A stretch of DNA of 59,404 nt from DAOUTY01 sp964453665 (GTDB lineage Bacteria; Chloroflexota; Dehalococcoidia; SZUA-161). The stretch lies in assembly GCA_964453665.1 (NCBI GenBank), contig CAYVQT010000014.1, positions 1-59,404 on the forward strand, given 5' to 3'. Positions 34,601 to 43,477 of the stretch are shown piece after piece (the stretch's first letter is position 1; the number at the start of each line of letters is the position of its first letter). The position numbers and the translations under genes are program-made. Under the pieces are notes generated by a model. That model worked only from the letters and a program-made list of their open reading frames with translations. It was not told the origin of the DNA and did no database searches.

Positions 34601-35014
34601 TTGACTGAGGAAAGAGAATTTAACAGCGCCTCATTCTACCAATTTCTCGCTGAGAAGAAACTAATGGCTTCAAGGTGCAAGAAATGTCAGGCATTATACT
34701 TACCACCACATCCCATCTGCACCAGGTGCCACGGAAATGATATGGAATGGGTGGAGATGAAAGGGAACGGCAAACTCGCTGCTTTCACTGCCGTCACCGT
34801 TGGTCCCACCTGTACAATTGAGGAAGGATATAGCAGGAGCAACCCCTACCTGGTTGGAGTCGTGCAGCTGGATGAAGGGCCTAAAGTAAGCGGCCGCATT
34901 CAAGGACTCGATGCTACGCAACCGGACACAGTTAAGGTCGGGACCCCCCTCACCGTGGAGTTTCTGGAGCCTGCGGAAGATAAACAGTGTTACCTGGCCT
35001 TCAAAGCTCTATAA
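34601..35014 (+). CDS. DUF35 OB-fold, zinc-ribbon acyl-CoA-associated protein
   Basis: A 137-residue protein with an N-terminal rubredoxin-like ribbon (CKKCQALYLPPHPICTRC) and an OB-fold of DUF35 type (GKLAAFTAVTVGPT ... PYLVGVVQLDEGPKVSGRI). It starts at TTG 34601, with GAGG inside the thiolase 3' end. In archaea DUF35 proteins bridge thiolase and HMG-CoA synthase and channel acyl-CoA, a plausible role here given the neighbours on both sides. Confidence 0.9.
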   Translation: MTEEREFNSASFYQFLAEKKLMASRCKKCQALYLPPHPICTRCHGNDMEWVEMKGNGKLAAFTAVTVGPTCTIEEGYSRSNPYLVGVVQLDEGPKVSGRIQGLDATQPDTVKVGTPLTVEFLEPAEDKQCYLAFKAL

Positions 35015-35191
35015 ATACCAGTTGAAGTTGAGCATGGTATAAGTTAATAGATATGATTTTTACCATACCTCAGCAGAATATGTTGCATGGTTTTACGGGG
35101 AGTTGAAATCAACCATCAGAGTCTTTTGTTATCTAATCGCATAATGAGCAGGGAATAGATACAGATTTGAGTTCAAAACAAGGAGGCGAAG

Positions 35192-36622
35192 GTGGCCGGA
35201 ATACTGTCATATGGTGCCTATATTCCCACGTGGAGGATTAGCAGAGATGAGATATCCAGGTCGATAGGTAGCGCATCTATGGGAGGGGAAAGAGCAGTCG
35301 CCTCATGGGATGAAGATAGTCTGACAATGGGAGTAGAGGCCGGGCTCGACTGTATATCGATCACGGACCCCAAAGAAATTGACGGACTCTACTTTGCCAC
35401 CGTTTCCTCCCCCTACAAGGAAAAGCAGGCCGCTTCCCTGATTGCTTCCGCCCTGGACCTCAGAAAGGACGTGTACACTTCTGACTTCACAGGTTCGCTG
35501 AGAGCAGGTACATTAGCAGTAAAAGCTGCCTCTGATGCGATAAAAGCAGGAACCATGAAAAAAGTGCTGGTCATCGCCGCTGATGCGAGGAGGGCTGCGC
35601 CAAGGTCTGATGCCGAACAAACATACGGCGATGGAGCAGTAGCTCTGTTAATAGGAAGAAAAGAAGAGGCCATCGCAGAAATAGAGGGGTTCTCCACCAT
35701 AGTGGACCCTATCCCGGGTCCGTGGAGAAGAGAAGAGGACACGTATCCGAAAGTATTCGACGTAAGAATTGACACCAGGTTCGGAGTCCTTCAGGACATT
35801 CCACAAGCTGTGAACAGTCTGTTAGCCAAACATGACATACAGGCGAAAGATATATCCAAGTTTGCGTTGTACGCTCCAGAGGCAAGAAGCCCCAGGGCGC
35901 TCGCAGGCTCATTACAGATAGACCCGAAGATACAGATGCAAGAGCTTTTGTTCAGAGAAACAGGGATAACGGGAACAGCTCATTGTCTGTTGCTTCTTGT
36001 TGCAGCACTTGAAATGGTAAAGCCAAGTGAGAGGATTGTATGCGCCAGTTACGGCGAAGGGAGTGACGCAATCTTGATTAAGGCCACCGAAAAAATAGAG
36101 CAGGAGAAAGGGAAGCATAGAGGCACAAAGTACATATTATCAAAAAAAATGCTCCCGTCATACGGGCGCTTCCTCAGCTATAAGAAGGAAATCGAGATAG
36201 GCTGGCCGGAATGGGAAAGAAGCTCAGTTGCCAAATACTGGAGAGACGAAGACTGGCTGCTTCCCCTTTACGGCATGAAATGCAAGAAATGTGGGACTCT
36301 GCAGTATCCGGTTAGAAGAATCTGTACAATTTGTAATGAGAAGGATAACCATGAGAAGGTGAAACTGGCCAGAAAAGGTAAAGTCTTTACTTATACCCAC
36401 GACTACTTGTTGGGACCCGGGAATTTACCGAGTGATGGTATCAATCCAACCACAAGGCTTCTCATAGAACTCGAAGATGGATGCAGGATATGGCTGGAAA
36501 TGACTGATCACGAAGTTGAAGAGGTGGATGTGGGTATACCTGTGGAATTAACCTTCAGGCTGCTTCACCAGAAGAGTGACTTCCGTTTTTACGGTTGGAG
36601 AGCCAGGTCCCTGAGACAATGA
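35192..36622 (+). CDS. HMG-CoA-synthase-like protein fused to a DUF35 domain
   Basis: A 476-residue protein with GTG start 35192 after AAGGAGG. Residues 1-330 resemble 3-hydroxy-3-methylglutaryl-CoA synthase (LSYGAYIPTWRISRDEI, YGDGAVALLIG). Residues from about 360 are a DUF35 unit (CKKCGTLQYPVRRICTIC then an OB fold). In the loop that holds the catalytic Cys of true HMG-CoA synthases this protein reads TSDFTGSLRAGT, so no Cys is there and Ser/Leu occupy the site. It lies between two thiolases, 177 bp after the first DUF35 gene. The reaction is therefore uncertain; it may be a condensing-enzyme homologue with changed chemistry. Confidence 0.88.
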   Translation: MAGILSYGAYIPTWRISRDEISRSIGSASMGGERAVASWDEDSLTMGVEAGLDCISITDPKEIDGLYFATVSSPYKEKQAASLIASALDLRKDVYTSDFTGSLRAGTLAVKAASDAIKAGTMKKVLVIAADARRAAPRSDAEQTYGDGAVALLIGRKEEAIAEIEGFSTIVDPIPGPWRREEDTYPKVFDVRIDTRFGVLQDIPQAVNSLLAKHDIQAKDISKFALYAPEARSPRALAGSLQIDPKIQMQELLFRETGITGTAHCLLLLVAALEMVKPSERIVCASYGEGSDAILIKATEKIEQEKGKHRGTKYILSKKMLPSYGRFLSYKKEIEIGWPEWERSSVAKYWRDEDWLLPLYGMKCKKCGTLQYPVRRICTICNEKDNHEKVKLARKGKVFTYTHDYLLGPGNLPSDGINPTTRLLIELEDGCRIWLEMTDHEVEEVDVGIPVELTFRLLHQKSDFRFYGWRARSLRQ

Positions 36623-36643
36623 ACCCGAAATAGGAGGCGAAGA

Positions 36644-37825
36644 ATGCCCGAAAGCATAAGAGATAAGGTAGCCATAATTGGCACGGGGGTCACAAAGTTC
36701 GGGGAGCATTGGGAGGAAGACGTCGGTGATATGCTTATTGAAGCAGTGCATGACGCATGCAAAGAAGCAAACGTTGATTTAATGAAAGATACTGATGCGG
36801 CGTGGGTTTCCACGCTTTATGATTTTTCCGGCATGTCAGGTTGGGCAATGGTCGAGCCTCTAGGATTCTATGGAAAACCGGTAACAAGGGTGGAAAACCA
36901 ATGTGCTTCAGGCATGGATGCAGTCAGAAATGCTGCATATGCTTTAATAGCCAATAAATACGATATTGTAATAGCATGCGGAGTGGAAAAGGTTTTTGAT
37001 CAAGGGGGCAGAGGGCTGTCACAAGACATACTTTACTGGCATCCCTCACTTGCCTGGCAAGCCGCACCGGCATATTTTGCCCCCTGCGCAATTCGCGCAT
37101 TTAAAGAGTGGGGCTGGGGCAGAAAAGACCTGGCGCGGGTCGCTGTCAAGAACCATCAAAATGGAGCAAAGCACCCTAAAGCTCACTTCAGAAGGGAAAT
37201 AACAATGGAGACCGTGCTGAATGCGCCCATGATCTCCTATCCTCTCACCCTTTTCGATTGCTGCGCTCTATCCGAAGGAGCGGCTGCCATAGTGCTTACT
37301 AGACCTGACATCGCTAAAAGGCTTGTGGGAGATAAATACGCCACAATTAAAGCATTATCTCTTACAGTGGAAACTCAGTGGCCGTTCTTCAGGCCTGGCT
37401 GGACAGGTCTTTCCTTTCCAGCGACTGTTAAAGCAGCAGAGGATGCATACGAAGAGGCAGGGATAACCGAACCCCTCAAAGAATTGGATTTCGGAGTCGT
37501 TCATGATTGCTTCACCATAACAGAATTAATGACTTATCAGGATATGAAGCTATGCAAGACCGGTGAAGCAACAGAGCTAATTAAAGCGGGGGTTACAGCT
37601 ATCGATGGCGAGCTTCCCATAAATCCTGATGGCGGGCTAAAATGTTTCGGGCATCCCGTCGGTGCTACCGGAGTAAGGATGATAGCCGAGCTATCAAAAC
37701 AGGTATTAGGAAGAGCAGAAGGTTGCCAGGTTAAAGATGCCAAGGTGGGCTTCGCACATAACCTTGGCGGACCACAAGCAATCGCCTCCGTGGCAATAGT
37801 AGGTACACCAGATTGGAAACCATAA
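36644..37825 (+). CDS. Thiolase-family protein (SCP-x type), second copy
   Basis: A 393-residue SCP-x-type thiolase with Cys in VENQCASGMDAVRNAA, GVVHDCFTITELM and His in GGLKCFGHPVGATGVRM, ending in GFAHNLGGPQAIASVAI. It follows the HMG-CoA-synthase-like gene by 21 bp with an AGGAGG ribosome site. It is related to, but clearly distinct from, the thiolase at 33326. Together the four genes look like one acyl-CoA condensation module. Confidence 0.92.
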   Translation: MPESIRDKVAIIGTGVTKFGEHWEEDVGDMLIEAVHDACKEANVDLMKDTDAAWVSTLYDFSGMSGWAMVEPLGFYGKPVTRVENQCASGMDAVRNAAYALIANKYDIVIACGVEKVFDQGGRGLSQDILYWHPSLAWQAAPAYFAPCAIRAFKEWGWGRKDLARVAVKNHQNGAKHPKAHFRREITMETVLNAPMISYPLTLFDCCALSEGAAAIVLTRPDIAKRLVGDKYATIKALSLTVETQWPFFRPGWTGLSFPATVKAAEDAYEEAGITEPLKELDFGVVHDCFTITELMTYQDMKLCKTGEATELIKAGVTAIDGELPINPDGGLKCFGHPVGATGVRMIAELSKQVLGRAEGCQVKDAKVGFAHNLGGPQAIASVAIVGTPDWKP

Positions 37826-37930
37826 GGGCAGCGACTATTGCCTGCCAGAGTATGGGGGCTCGAAGTAGTCCCCACAGTGGGTATAAAAGATGGCTCTAAT
37901 TTAATTTGCACAAAATTAGGATGGGTGAAC

Positions 37931-38032
37931 GTGAATAAATCGAAGCGAATGGCACAGCTTAAACACCGCCGTAAACGCAAGAAGCTGGAAGAGCGAAAAA
38001 AAGCGCAGAAGACTACGCAGCAAGGCACGTAA
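37931..38032 (+). CDS. Very small basic protein, about 33 aa
   Basis: From GTG 37931 the frame encodes a Lys/Arg-rich peptide (NKSKRMAQLKHRRKRKKLEE...) ending AQKTTQQGT. The extreme charge and even codon use suggest a real RNA- or ribosome-binding small protein, not a random frame. The ribosome site is weak (AGGATGGG). A longer in-frame start at 37838 exists, but its first 30 codons look non-coding. Function unknown. Confidence 0.45.
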   Translation: MNKSKRMAQLKHRRKRKKLEERKKAQKTTQQGT

Positions 38033-38082
38033 ATAAGAGAAGCAAGATAAGCGCTCTCAGCTTTGGGGAGGTCAGGCCCAAT

Positions 38083-39087
38083 ATGCTAGAGCTATCAGCG
38101 CTATTACAAGCGCTATCGACCCCACAGGCATATCCCCATAAGCCCCGGGAAGTCGAGATAGTGCAGACACAGATATCAATCGTCTTCCTTGCCGGTGACT
38201 ATGTCTACAAGGTAAAGAAGCCCGTGGACTTCGGCTTCCTCGATTTCACCACCTTAGATAAAAGGCGCTTCTACTGTAATCAAGAGGTCGTTTTGAACAG
38301 GCGGCTTTGCCCCGATACTTATCTGGGGGTCGTGCCTGTTACCCAAGACGGAGATAAATTCTCGGTAGAGGGTAATGGTACAGAGGTCGAATACGCAGTG
38401 AAGATGCTCCCTCTGCCCCAACAACAGATGATGGATACACTACTTCAAAGCGACCGGGTGACCACTGAAATGATGGAGATGGTAGCCGAGAGGCTAACCG
38501 ATTTTCACCGCCAGGCGGAGCTCATTGAGCATCTTGCTATCATCGGTGGTCTGGACGCCGTGATGAAAAATACCGAGGAAAATTTCGACCAGACAAAAGT
38601 TTATGTCAACCGAACAATCACCCCGGAGCAGTACACAAAGCTGATGAATTACAGCTATTCCTTCACTGAAAGAAACGCAAGCCTGCTCGCCAAGAGGGTA
38701 AAAGAGGGCAGAATAAGGGATTGTCACGGTGATCTCCACGCTGCGCATATCTGCTTCAACAATGGCATTTGCATCTACGATTGTATCGAATTCAATGACA
38801 GGTTCAGGTATATCGATGTCGCCAGTGAGGTTGCCTTCCTGGCCATGGACCTGGACTTTCACGGGCGCACCGACCTGGCGAAGCACTTCGTGAATGCGTA
38901 CATAATGGCGGCTGGCGACGAGGAGCTGCTCAAACTTCTCGATTTTTATAAGTGCTACCGGGCATACGTCAGAGGAAAGGTGGAAGGCTTCAAGCTCGAT
39001 GATCCGAACATATCAAAGAAGGAGAAAACGAGGGCTTTAACCATTGCTAGGAAGTACTTCGAACTCGCAGAATCATATGTTAAGTGA
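38083..39087 (+). CDS. Aminoglycoside-phosphotransferase-like kinase (COG2187 type)
   Basis: A 334-residue protein kinase-like phosphotransferase. VYKVKKPVDFGFLDF holds the ATP-binding Lys, RDCHGDLHAAHICF the Brenner catalytic motif and YDCIEFNDRFRYIDVASE the metal-binding Asp. It matches the N-terminal part of large proteins that join this domain to an AAA-type P-loop kinase (COG0645); here that partner is the separate gene at 39354. Substrate unknown; true aminoglycoside resistance is unlikely. Confidence 0.82.
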   Translation: MLELSALLQALSTPQAYPHKPREVEIVQTQISIVFLAGDYVYKVKKPVDFGFLDFTTLDKRRFYCNQEVVLNRRLCPDTYLGVVPVTQDGDKFSVEGNGTEVEYAVKMLPLPQQQMMDTLLQSDRVTTEMMEMVAERLTDFHRQAELIEHLAIIGGLDAVMKNTEENFDQTKVYVNRTITPEQYTKLMNYSYSFTERNASLLAKRVKEGRIRDCHGDLHAAHICFNNGICIYDCIEFNDRFRYIDVASEVAFLAMDLDFHGRTDLAKHFVNAYIMAAGDEELLKLLDFYKCYRAYVRGKVEGFKLDDPNISKKEKTRALTIARKYFELAESYVK

Positions 39088-39219
39088 CCCGAACACCAAT
39101 CATGAATTGTAATCCGCCTGTAAGCTCCCCGTCATCTTTCGTAATGGATTTGTAATTAGTTCTTAAGCCGATATACGTATAATCCCATACAATCAGACAC
39201 GACTCTGGTATTTATGCTC

Positions 39220-39316
39220 CTGGGGGATGTTATCATCCCCCAGGGAATACGCCGGGATTGCGATGAGAAGTGCCCGGAAAATGACTGAGGGTTACTGTGG
39301 ATGATAACATCCACAG
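39220..39316. repeat. Two mirrored palindromes in the leader of the AAA-kinase gene
   Basis: First: CTGGGGGATG, loop TTAT, CATCCCCCAG (39220-39243). Second: CTGTGGATG, loop ATAA, CATCCACAG (39295-39316). The core of the second is the exact reverse complement of the first (GGATGTTATCATCC versus GGATGATAACATCC). They sit 38 and 111 bp before TTG 39354 and could be paired operators or alternative RNA hairpins. Confidence 0.6.
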
Positions 39317-39353
39317 CGAGCGGAGGTGAAACCGGATTGAGAGGAGTAGCCAA

Positions 39354-39956
39354 TTGAAAGAGCCGTTTGCGAAATTTGTAGAGGCTGAGTTGGGACCTGA
39401 TGTTCTACTGATCACCTGCGGCCTGCCCGGCACATGGAAGACCGAAACGAGCGAGGAGGCATCGAAGATCAAGGATTACACTATAGTTAGGAGTGACCTC
39501 GTTAGAAGACAAGTATTGAAGAACGAGGATATATTCGATGAAAAGGTCGCCTCGAATATGGATAAAAGGATGATGGTCTACGATGAGACTTTCCGGCAAG
39601 CTGACGAGAGCCTGAGTAAGGGCAGTGGCACTATAATCGATGCAACCTTCGTCAAGCAAGCATTAAGAAGGCGCGCTGCTGCGATAGCAGCCAAACATAA
39701 TGGGACGCTCGTTATTATGCAAACTCATTGTCCCAGAGAAGTAGCCATCGCAAGGATACTGCGACGCACTAAGGACGAATACGAATCAAACGCACTGACA
39801 GAGCAAGCCTATATCAACAACGAGAAGTCATTCGAGAAGGTGGACCTTGACGACCTAAAACGGTTGAACCCCAATCTTGACATTGTCCACCTTATAGTCG
39901 ATACTCAGTGCGATGCGCCCGAGGACTGGTATATTATCGGAATGGAAAAGAGATAG
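39354..39956 (+). CDS. P-loop kinase (COG0645 type) with altered Walker A
   Basis: A 200-residue AAA-fold small-molecule kinase: VLLITCGLPGTWKTE at about residues 20-34, YTIVRSDLVRR, IIDATFVKQALRR and RTKDEYESNALT. The Walker A reads GLPGTWKT where relatives have GLPGTGKS/T, so a Trp replaces the last Gly, which may affect nucleotide binding. TTG start 39354 after GAGGAG. It looks like the detached C-terminal half of the COG2187-COG0645 fusion whose N-half is the preceding gene. Confidence 0.78.
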   Translation: MKEPFAKFVEAELGPDVLLITCGLPGTWKTETSEEASKIKDYTIVRSDLVRRQVLKNEDIFDEKVASNMDKRMMVYDETFRQADESLSKGSGTIIDATFVKQALRRRAAAIAAKHNGTLVIMQTHCPREVAIARILRRTKDEYESNALTEQAYINNEKSFEKVDLDDLKRLNPNLDIVHLIVDTQCDAPEDWYIIGMEKR

Positions 39957-40047
39957 CATTTTTCTTCGTCATCTACTGGAACGTGAATAGTATAAAATCC
40001 CTCACTTCGCTCAGGAGGACAAGGATTAGGCTTGAAAAAGAGCTAAG

Positions 40048-40959
40048 ATGAAAATAGACTTGCACATTCACACCAAGACCTGCTCCGACGGCAACCTTTC
40101 GATTGAAGATGTACTCAGGGTAGCAAAAGACAGGGATATCGAGTTAATATCGATAACCGATCACGATTCTATAGACTGCCAGGAAAGAGCAATCACTCTT
40201 GCCCGCGAGTACGGCATATCATACATAACCGGTGTTGAGCTGAATATTACATTCGAATACCCCATTCGGGGCAACGCTAAAAAGTCCGTTTCGCTGGATT
40301 TCCTGGGTTACGAATACGATATCCGCAATCAGGAACTGAAAAATAAACTCCGGTTCATCAAAGAACACAGGGAAGCGCGTGCCCGTCAGATTCTGGATAA
40401 ATTAAACGTCGAGTTCGATAAAGAGGGTATCGAAAAATTCACGGAGCAAGACTTGAACAATATACAGGACAGGGTGGACGGCACATTCGGCCGACCCCAT
40501 ATAGCGAACTACCTGGTAGAGAAAGGGATTGTCAAAGACAATCAAGAAGCATTCGATAAATATCTAGTGAAGTGCGATGTCCCCAAATACCCCCTTTCGA
40601 TTGCTGAAGCATCAAAGTTGATCAGGGATGCCGGTGGTATATTGGCCCTTGCCCATCCCAATGACCCGAACGGGACATCCCTCGTAACTATAACGCGAGA
40701 CCTGGACTTACAGACGAAAATCATCGCAGAGCACATGTCAGGCTATATTGATGGTATCGAGTGCTGGCACTCAAGAAACGATGCCAGGACTACAAAACAT
40801 TATGTCGAGTTTGCCAAAGAGCACAGGTTAACCATGACCGGTGGCAGTGATTGTCACCAGAAACCGATAATAATGGGCACGCTGGACATCCCTGACTGGG
40901 TTGCAGATCAGTTCGGTTCAAAGGCAAACAGGCAGAGCAGCGAGTTTAAAGGAGTATGA
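40048..40959 (+). CDS. PHP-domain phosphoesterase
   Basis: A 303-residue PHP protein. Metal-binding motifs are DLHIHTKTCSDG (residues 3-14), ITDHDSID, ALAHPND and GGSDCHQKP, the arrangement of TrpH-like 5'-3' exonucleases and 3',5'-nucleotide phosphatases. It overlaps ahcY by 4 bp (ATGA) and heads the run of genes through 47088. A role in nucleotide or pAp-type waste removal next to AhcY is plausible but inferred. Confidence 0.88.
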   Translation: MKIDLHIHTKTCSDGNLSIEDVLRVAKDRDIELISITDHDSIDCQERAITLAREYGISYITGVELNITFEYPIRGNAKKSVSLDFLGYEYDIRNQELKNKLRFIKEHREARARQILDKLNVEFDKEGIEKFTEQDLNNIQDRVDGTFGRPHIANYLVEKGIVKDNQEAFDKYLVKCDVPKYPLSIAEASKLIRDAGGILALAHPNDPNGTSLVTITRDLDLQTKIIAEHMSGYIDGIECWHSRNDARTTKHYVEFAKEHRLTMTGGSDCHQKPIIMGTLDIPDWVADQFGSKANRQSSEFKGV

Positions 40960-42230
40960 GTGTGAGCAGAAAAACAGCAAGCGATATCCGGGACCCATCA
41001 TTAGCTTCAGCAGGAGATCTCCGTATCCAGTGGGCAGCCCGCGAGATGCCGGTCCTGCGGCTAATCGGTAAAAGGTTTGCCAAAGAAAAGCCTCTCAAAG
41101 GAATTCGCCTCTCGGCTTGCCTTCATATTACCACCGAGACGGCCAACCTTGCCCTTACACTCAAGGCAGGGGGAGCAGAATTAGCCCTGTGCGCCTCCAA
41201 CCCCCTCTCAACTCAGGATGATGCTGCTGCCTGCCTGGTGATGGAACACAATATCCCTGTTTTCGCAATAAAAGGAGAGGACAACGAAACCTATTACAAA
41301 CATATCGATAGTGCCTTAAATCACCGCCCCCGTATCACCATGGACGATGGCGCTGACCTCGTAGCATCGATTCACAAAGACCGTGGGGACCTCGTCAGCG
41401 GCATAATCGGGGGCACAGAAGAGACAACTACAGGGGTAATCAGGCTGAAGAGTCTGGAACGGGAGAAAAAGCTGAAATACCCCATTATTGCAGTCAACGA
41501 TGCCCAGACAAAGCATTTCTTCGACAATCGTTACGGTACCGGGCAAAGCACTATCGACGGCATTACCAGGGCTACCAACATCCTCTGGGCGGGTAAGCAC
41601 GTGGTAATCTGTGGATATGGCTGGTGTGGTCGCGGGGCCTCAATGAGAGCGAAGGGGCTTGGAGCCCATGTTACGGTATGCGAAGTTAATCCTATCAGTG
41701 CCCTGGAAGCAACCATGGATGGCTACCGTGTAATGCCTCTGCTCGAAGCAGCCGAGACCGGTGATATCTTTATAACAGTAACCGGAGGGTTGAACATCAT
41801 CGATAGGGAACATATGCTGGCGATGAAAGATGGGGCCATCATGGCTAACAGCGGACATTTCAACGCAGAGATCAACATCCCCGCACTGGACAGCCTTGCG
41901 GAAGAAAAGAAGCAGATTCGCCCGTTTGTGGAACAATACACATTCCCCGATGGGAAGAGCATCTTCCTTCTCGGTGAAGGCAGGCTGATTAACTTGGCGG
42001 CCGCTGAAGGTCATCCGGCCAGCGTTATGGATATGAGTTTTGCTAATCAGGCTCTCTGCGCCGAGTACATGGTCAAAAAAGGCAAAGAACTTACACCCAA
42101 GGTTTACCCTGTCCCTGAAGAGGTGGACAACGAAATAGGCAGACTCAAGCTCAATGCTATGGGAATTACCATTGACACACTTACTCCGGAGCAGAGTAAA
42201 TACCTTGCGAGTTGGGAGTTAGGAACTTAA
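40956..42230 (+). CDS. ahcY: Adenosylhomocysteinase
   Basis: A 424-residue S-adenosylhomocysteine hydrolase of the short prokaryotic type. It has the substrate motif HITTETANLALTL, catalytic Asp/Lys region GGTEETTTGVIRL, AVNDAQTKHFFDNRYGTGQS and the NAD motif VVICGYGWCGRGASM. The ATG overlaps the PHP gene stop. It removes SAH made by methyltransferases; MetK, directly downstream, makes SAM. The metK Shine-Dalgarno starts right at its stop. Confidence 0.96.
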   Translation: MSVSRKTASDIRDPSLASAGDLRIQWAAREMPVLRLIGKRFAKEKPLKGIRLSACLHITTETANLALTLKAGGAELALCASNPLSTQDDAAACLVMEHNIPVFAIKGEDNETYYKHIDSALNHRPRITMDDGADLVASIHKDRGDLVSGIIGGTEETTTGVIRLKSLEREKKLKYPIIAVNDAQTKHFFDNRYGTGQSTIDGITRATNILWAGKHVVICGYGWCGRGASMRAKGLGAHVTVCEVNPISALEATMDGYRVMPLLEAAETGDIFITVTGGLNIIDREHMLAMKDGAIMANSGHFNAEINIPALDSLAEEKKQIRPFVEQYTFPDGKSIFLLGEGRLINLAAAEGHPASVMDMSFANQALCAEYMVKKGKELTPKVYPVPEEVDNEIGRLKLNAMGITIDTLTPEQSKYLASWELGT

Positions 42231-42244
42231 AAAAGGAGAGACCA

Positions 42245-43477
42245 GTGACCACCACATTCATGAAATCGCCATCAATATTCATGACCTCGGAATCAGTCAC
42301 CGAGGGACACCCGGATAAACTCTGCGACCTCATCTCAGACGCTGTTCTGGATTCCATAATTATCAAAGACCCTATGGCCAGGGTAGCCTGTGAGACAATG
42401 GCGACCACGGGCATGGTTATTGTAATGGGAGAAATTACCACCGATTGCTACGTTGACATCCCTCAGATCATCCGGGACACGATCTGTCAGGTAGGATATA
42501 CCCGCGCCAAGTACGGCTTCGACTGCGAAACCTGCGGCGTAATGGTCTCCATCAAAGAGCAGTCACCTGACATCGCAATGGGGGTAGAACACTCACTGGA
42601 GACACGGGAAAAAGAGGAGAATTCGAACGAAAAGGAGACCCTGGGCGCTGGTGACCAGGGCATGATGATCGGTTACGCATGCAACGAAACCCCTGAACTT
42701 ATGCCACTGCCAATTTCATTAGCTCATAAGCTATGCCAGCGTCTGGCCCAGGTGAGGAAAGACGGAACTCTTCCCTACCTCCGACCTGACGGAAAGTCAC
42801 AGGTAACCGTTGAGTATGAATACGGTATCCCCAAACGGGTCGACGCCATAGTTGTCGCTGCCCAGCATAATGAGACCGTCAGCAACGATGTTATCCATCG
42901 TGACATACTGGAGCTTGTTATAGAGAAGATAATACCTCACCATCTTTTGGATAAGACAACCAAGTATTATATCAATGCCACAGGCCGATTCGTTATCGGT
43001 GGTCCGATGGGGGACACAGGACTCACCGGTCGTAAGATACTGGTTGATACATACGGGGGACTTGCCAGACATGGTGGTGGAGCATTCTCGGGAAAAGACC
43101 CTACCAAGGTAGACCGCTCTGCCGCTTACGCCGCGCGTTATGCAGCTAAAAATATTGTTGCCGCCGGACTCGCCGACCGCGTGGAAATCCAGCTGTCTTA
43201 TGCCATTGGTATAGCTCACCCCATTTCTATCTCCATCGAGACCTTCGGTACCGCCAAGGTAGATGAAGAAGTTATCCTTAATCTGGTCAATAAACACTTC
43301 GATTTTCGTCCGGGGGCCATCATCGAGTCACTGCAACTGCGACGCCCTATATATAAGCAGACCGCTGCCTACGGGCACTTCGGGCGCGATGACCTGGACC
43401 TGCCCTGGGAGCGCATCGACAAGGCAGCGATACTCAGGGCAGAGGCCGGCCTTGCGGCTGATGAGGAACAAGAGTGA
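42245..43477 (+). CDS. metK: S-adenosylmethionine synthetase
   Basis: A 410-residue MetK making SAM from methionine and ATP. It has TSESVTEGHPDKLCD, GAGDQGMMIGYACNE, the phosphate-binding GGAFSGKDPTKVDRSAAY and VEIQLSYAIGIAHP. I place the start at GTG 42245, 7 nt after AAGGAG; the in-frame upstream codon at 42212 lies within ahcY. Its stop overlaps the next gene (GTGA). Confidence 0.96.
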   Translation: MTTTFMKSPSIFMTSESVTEGHPDKLCDLISDAVLDSIIIKDPMARVACETMATTGMVIVMGEITTDCYVDIPQIIRDTICQVGYTRAKYGFDCETCGVMVSIKEQSPDIAMGVEHSLETREKEENSNEKETLGAGDQGMMIGYACNETPELMPLPISLAHKLCQRLAQVRKDGTLPYLRPDGKSQVTVEYEYGIPKRVDAIVVAAQHNETVSNDVIHRDILELVIEKIIPHHLLDKTTKYYINATGRFVIGGPMGDTGLTGRKILVDTYGGLARHGGGAFSGKDPTKVDRSAAYAARYAAKNIVAAGLADRVEIQLSYAIGIAHPISISIETFGTAKVDEEVILNLVNKHFDFRPGAIIESLQLRRPIYKQTAAYGHFGRDDLDLPWERIDKAAILRAEAGLAADEEQE

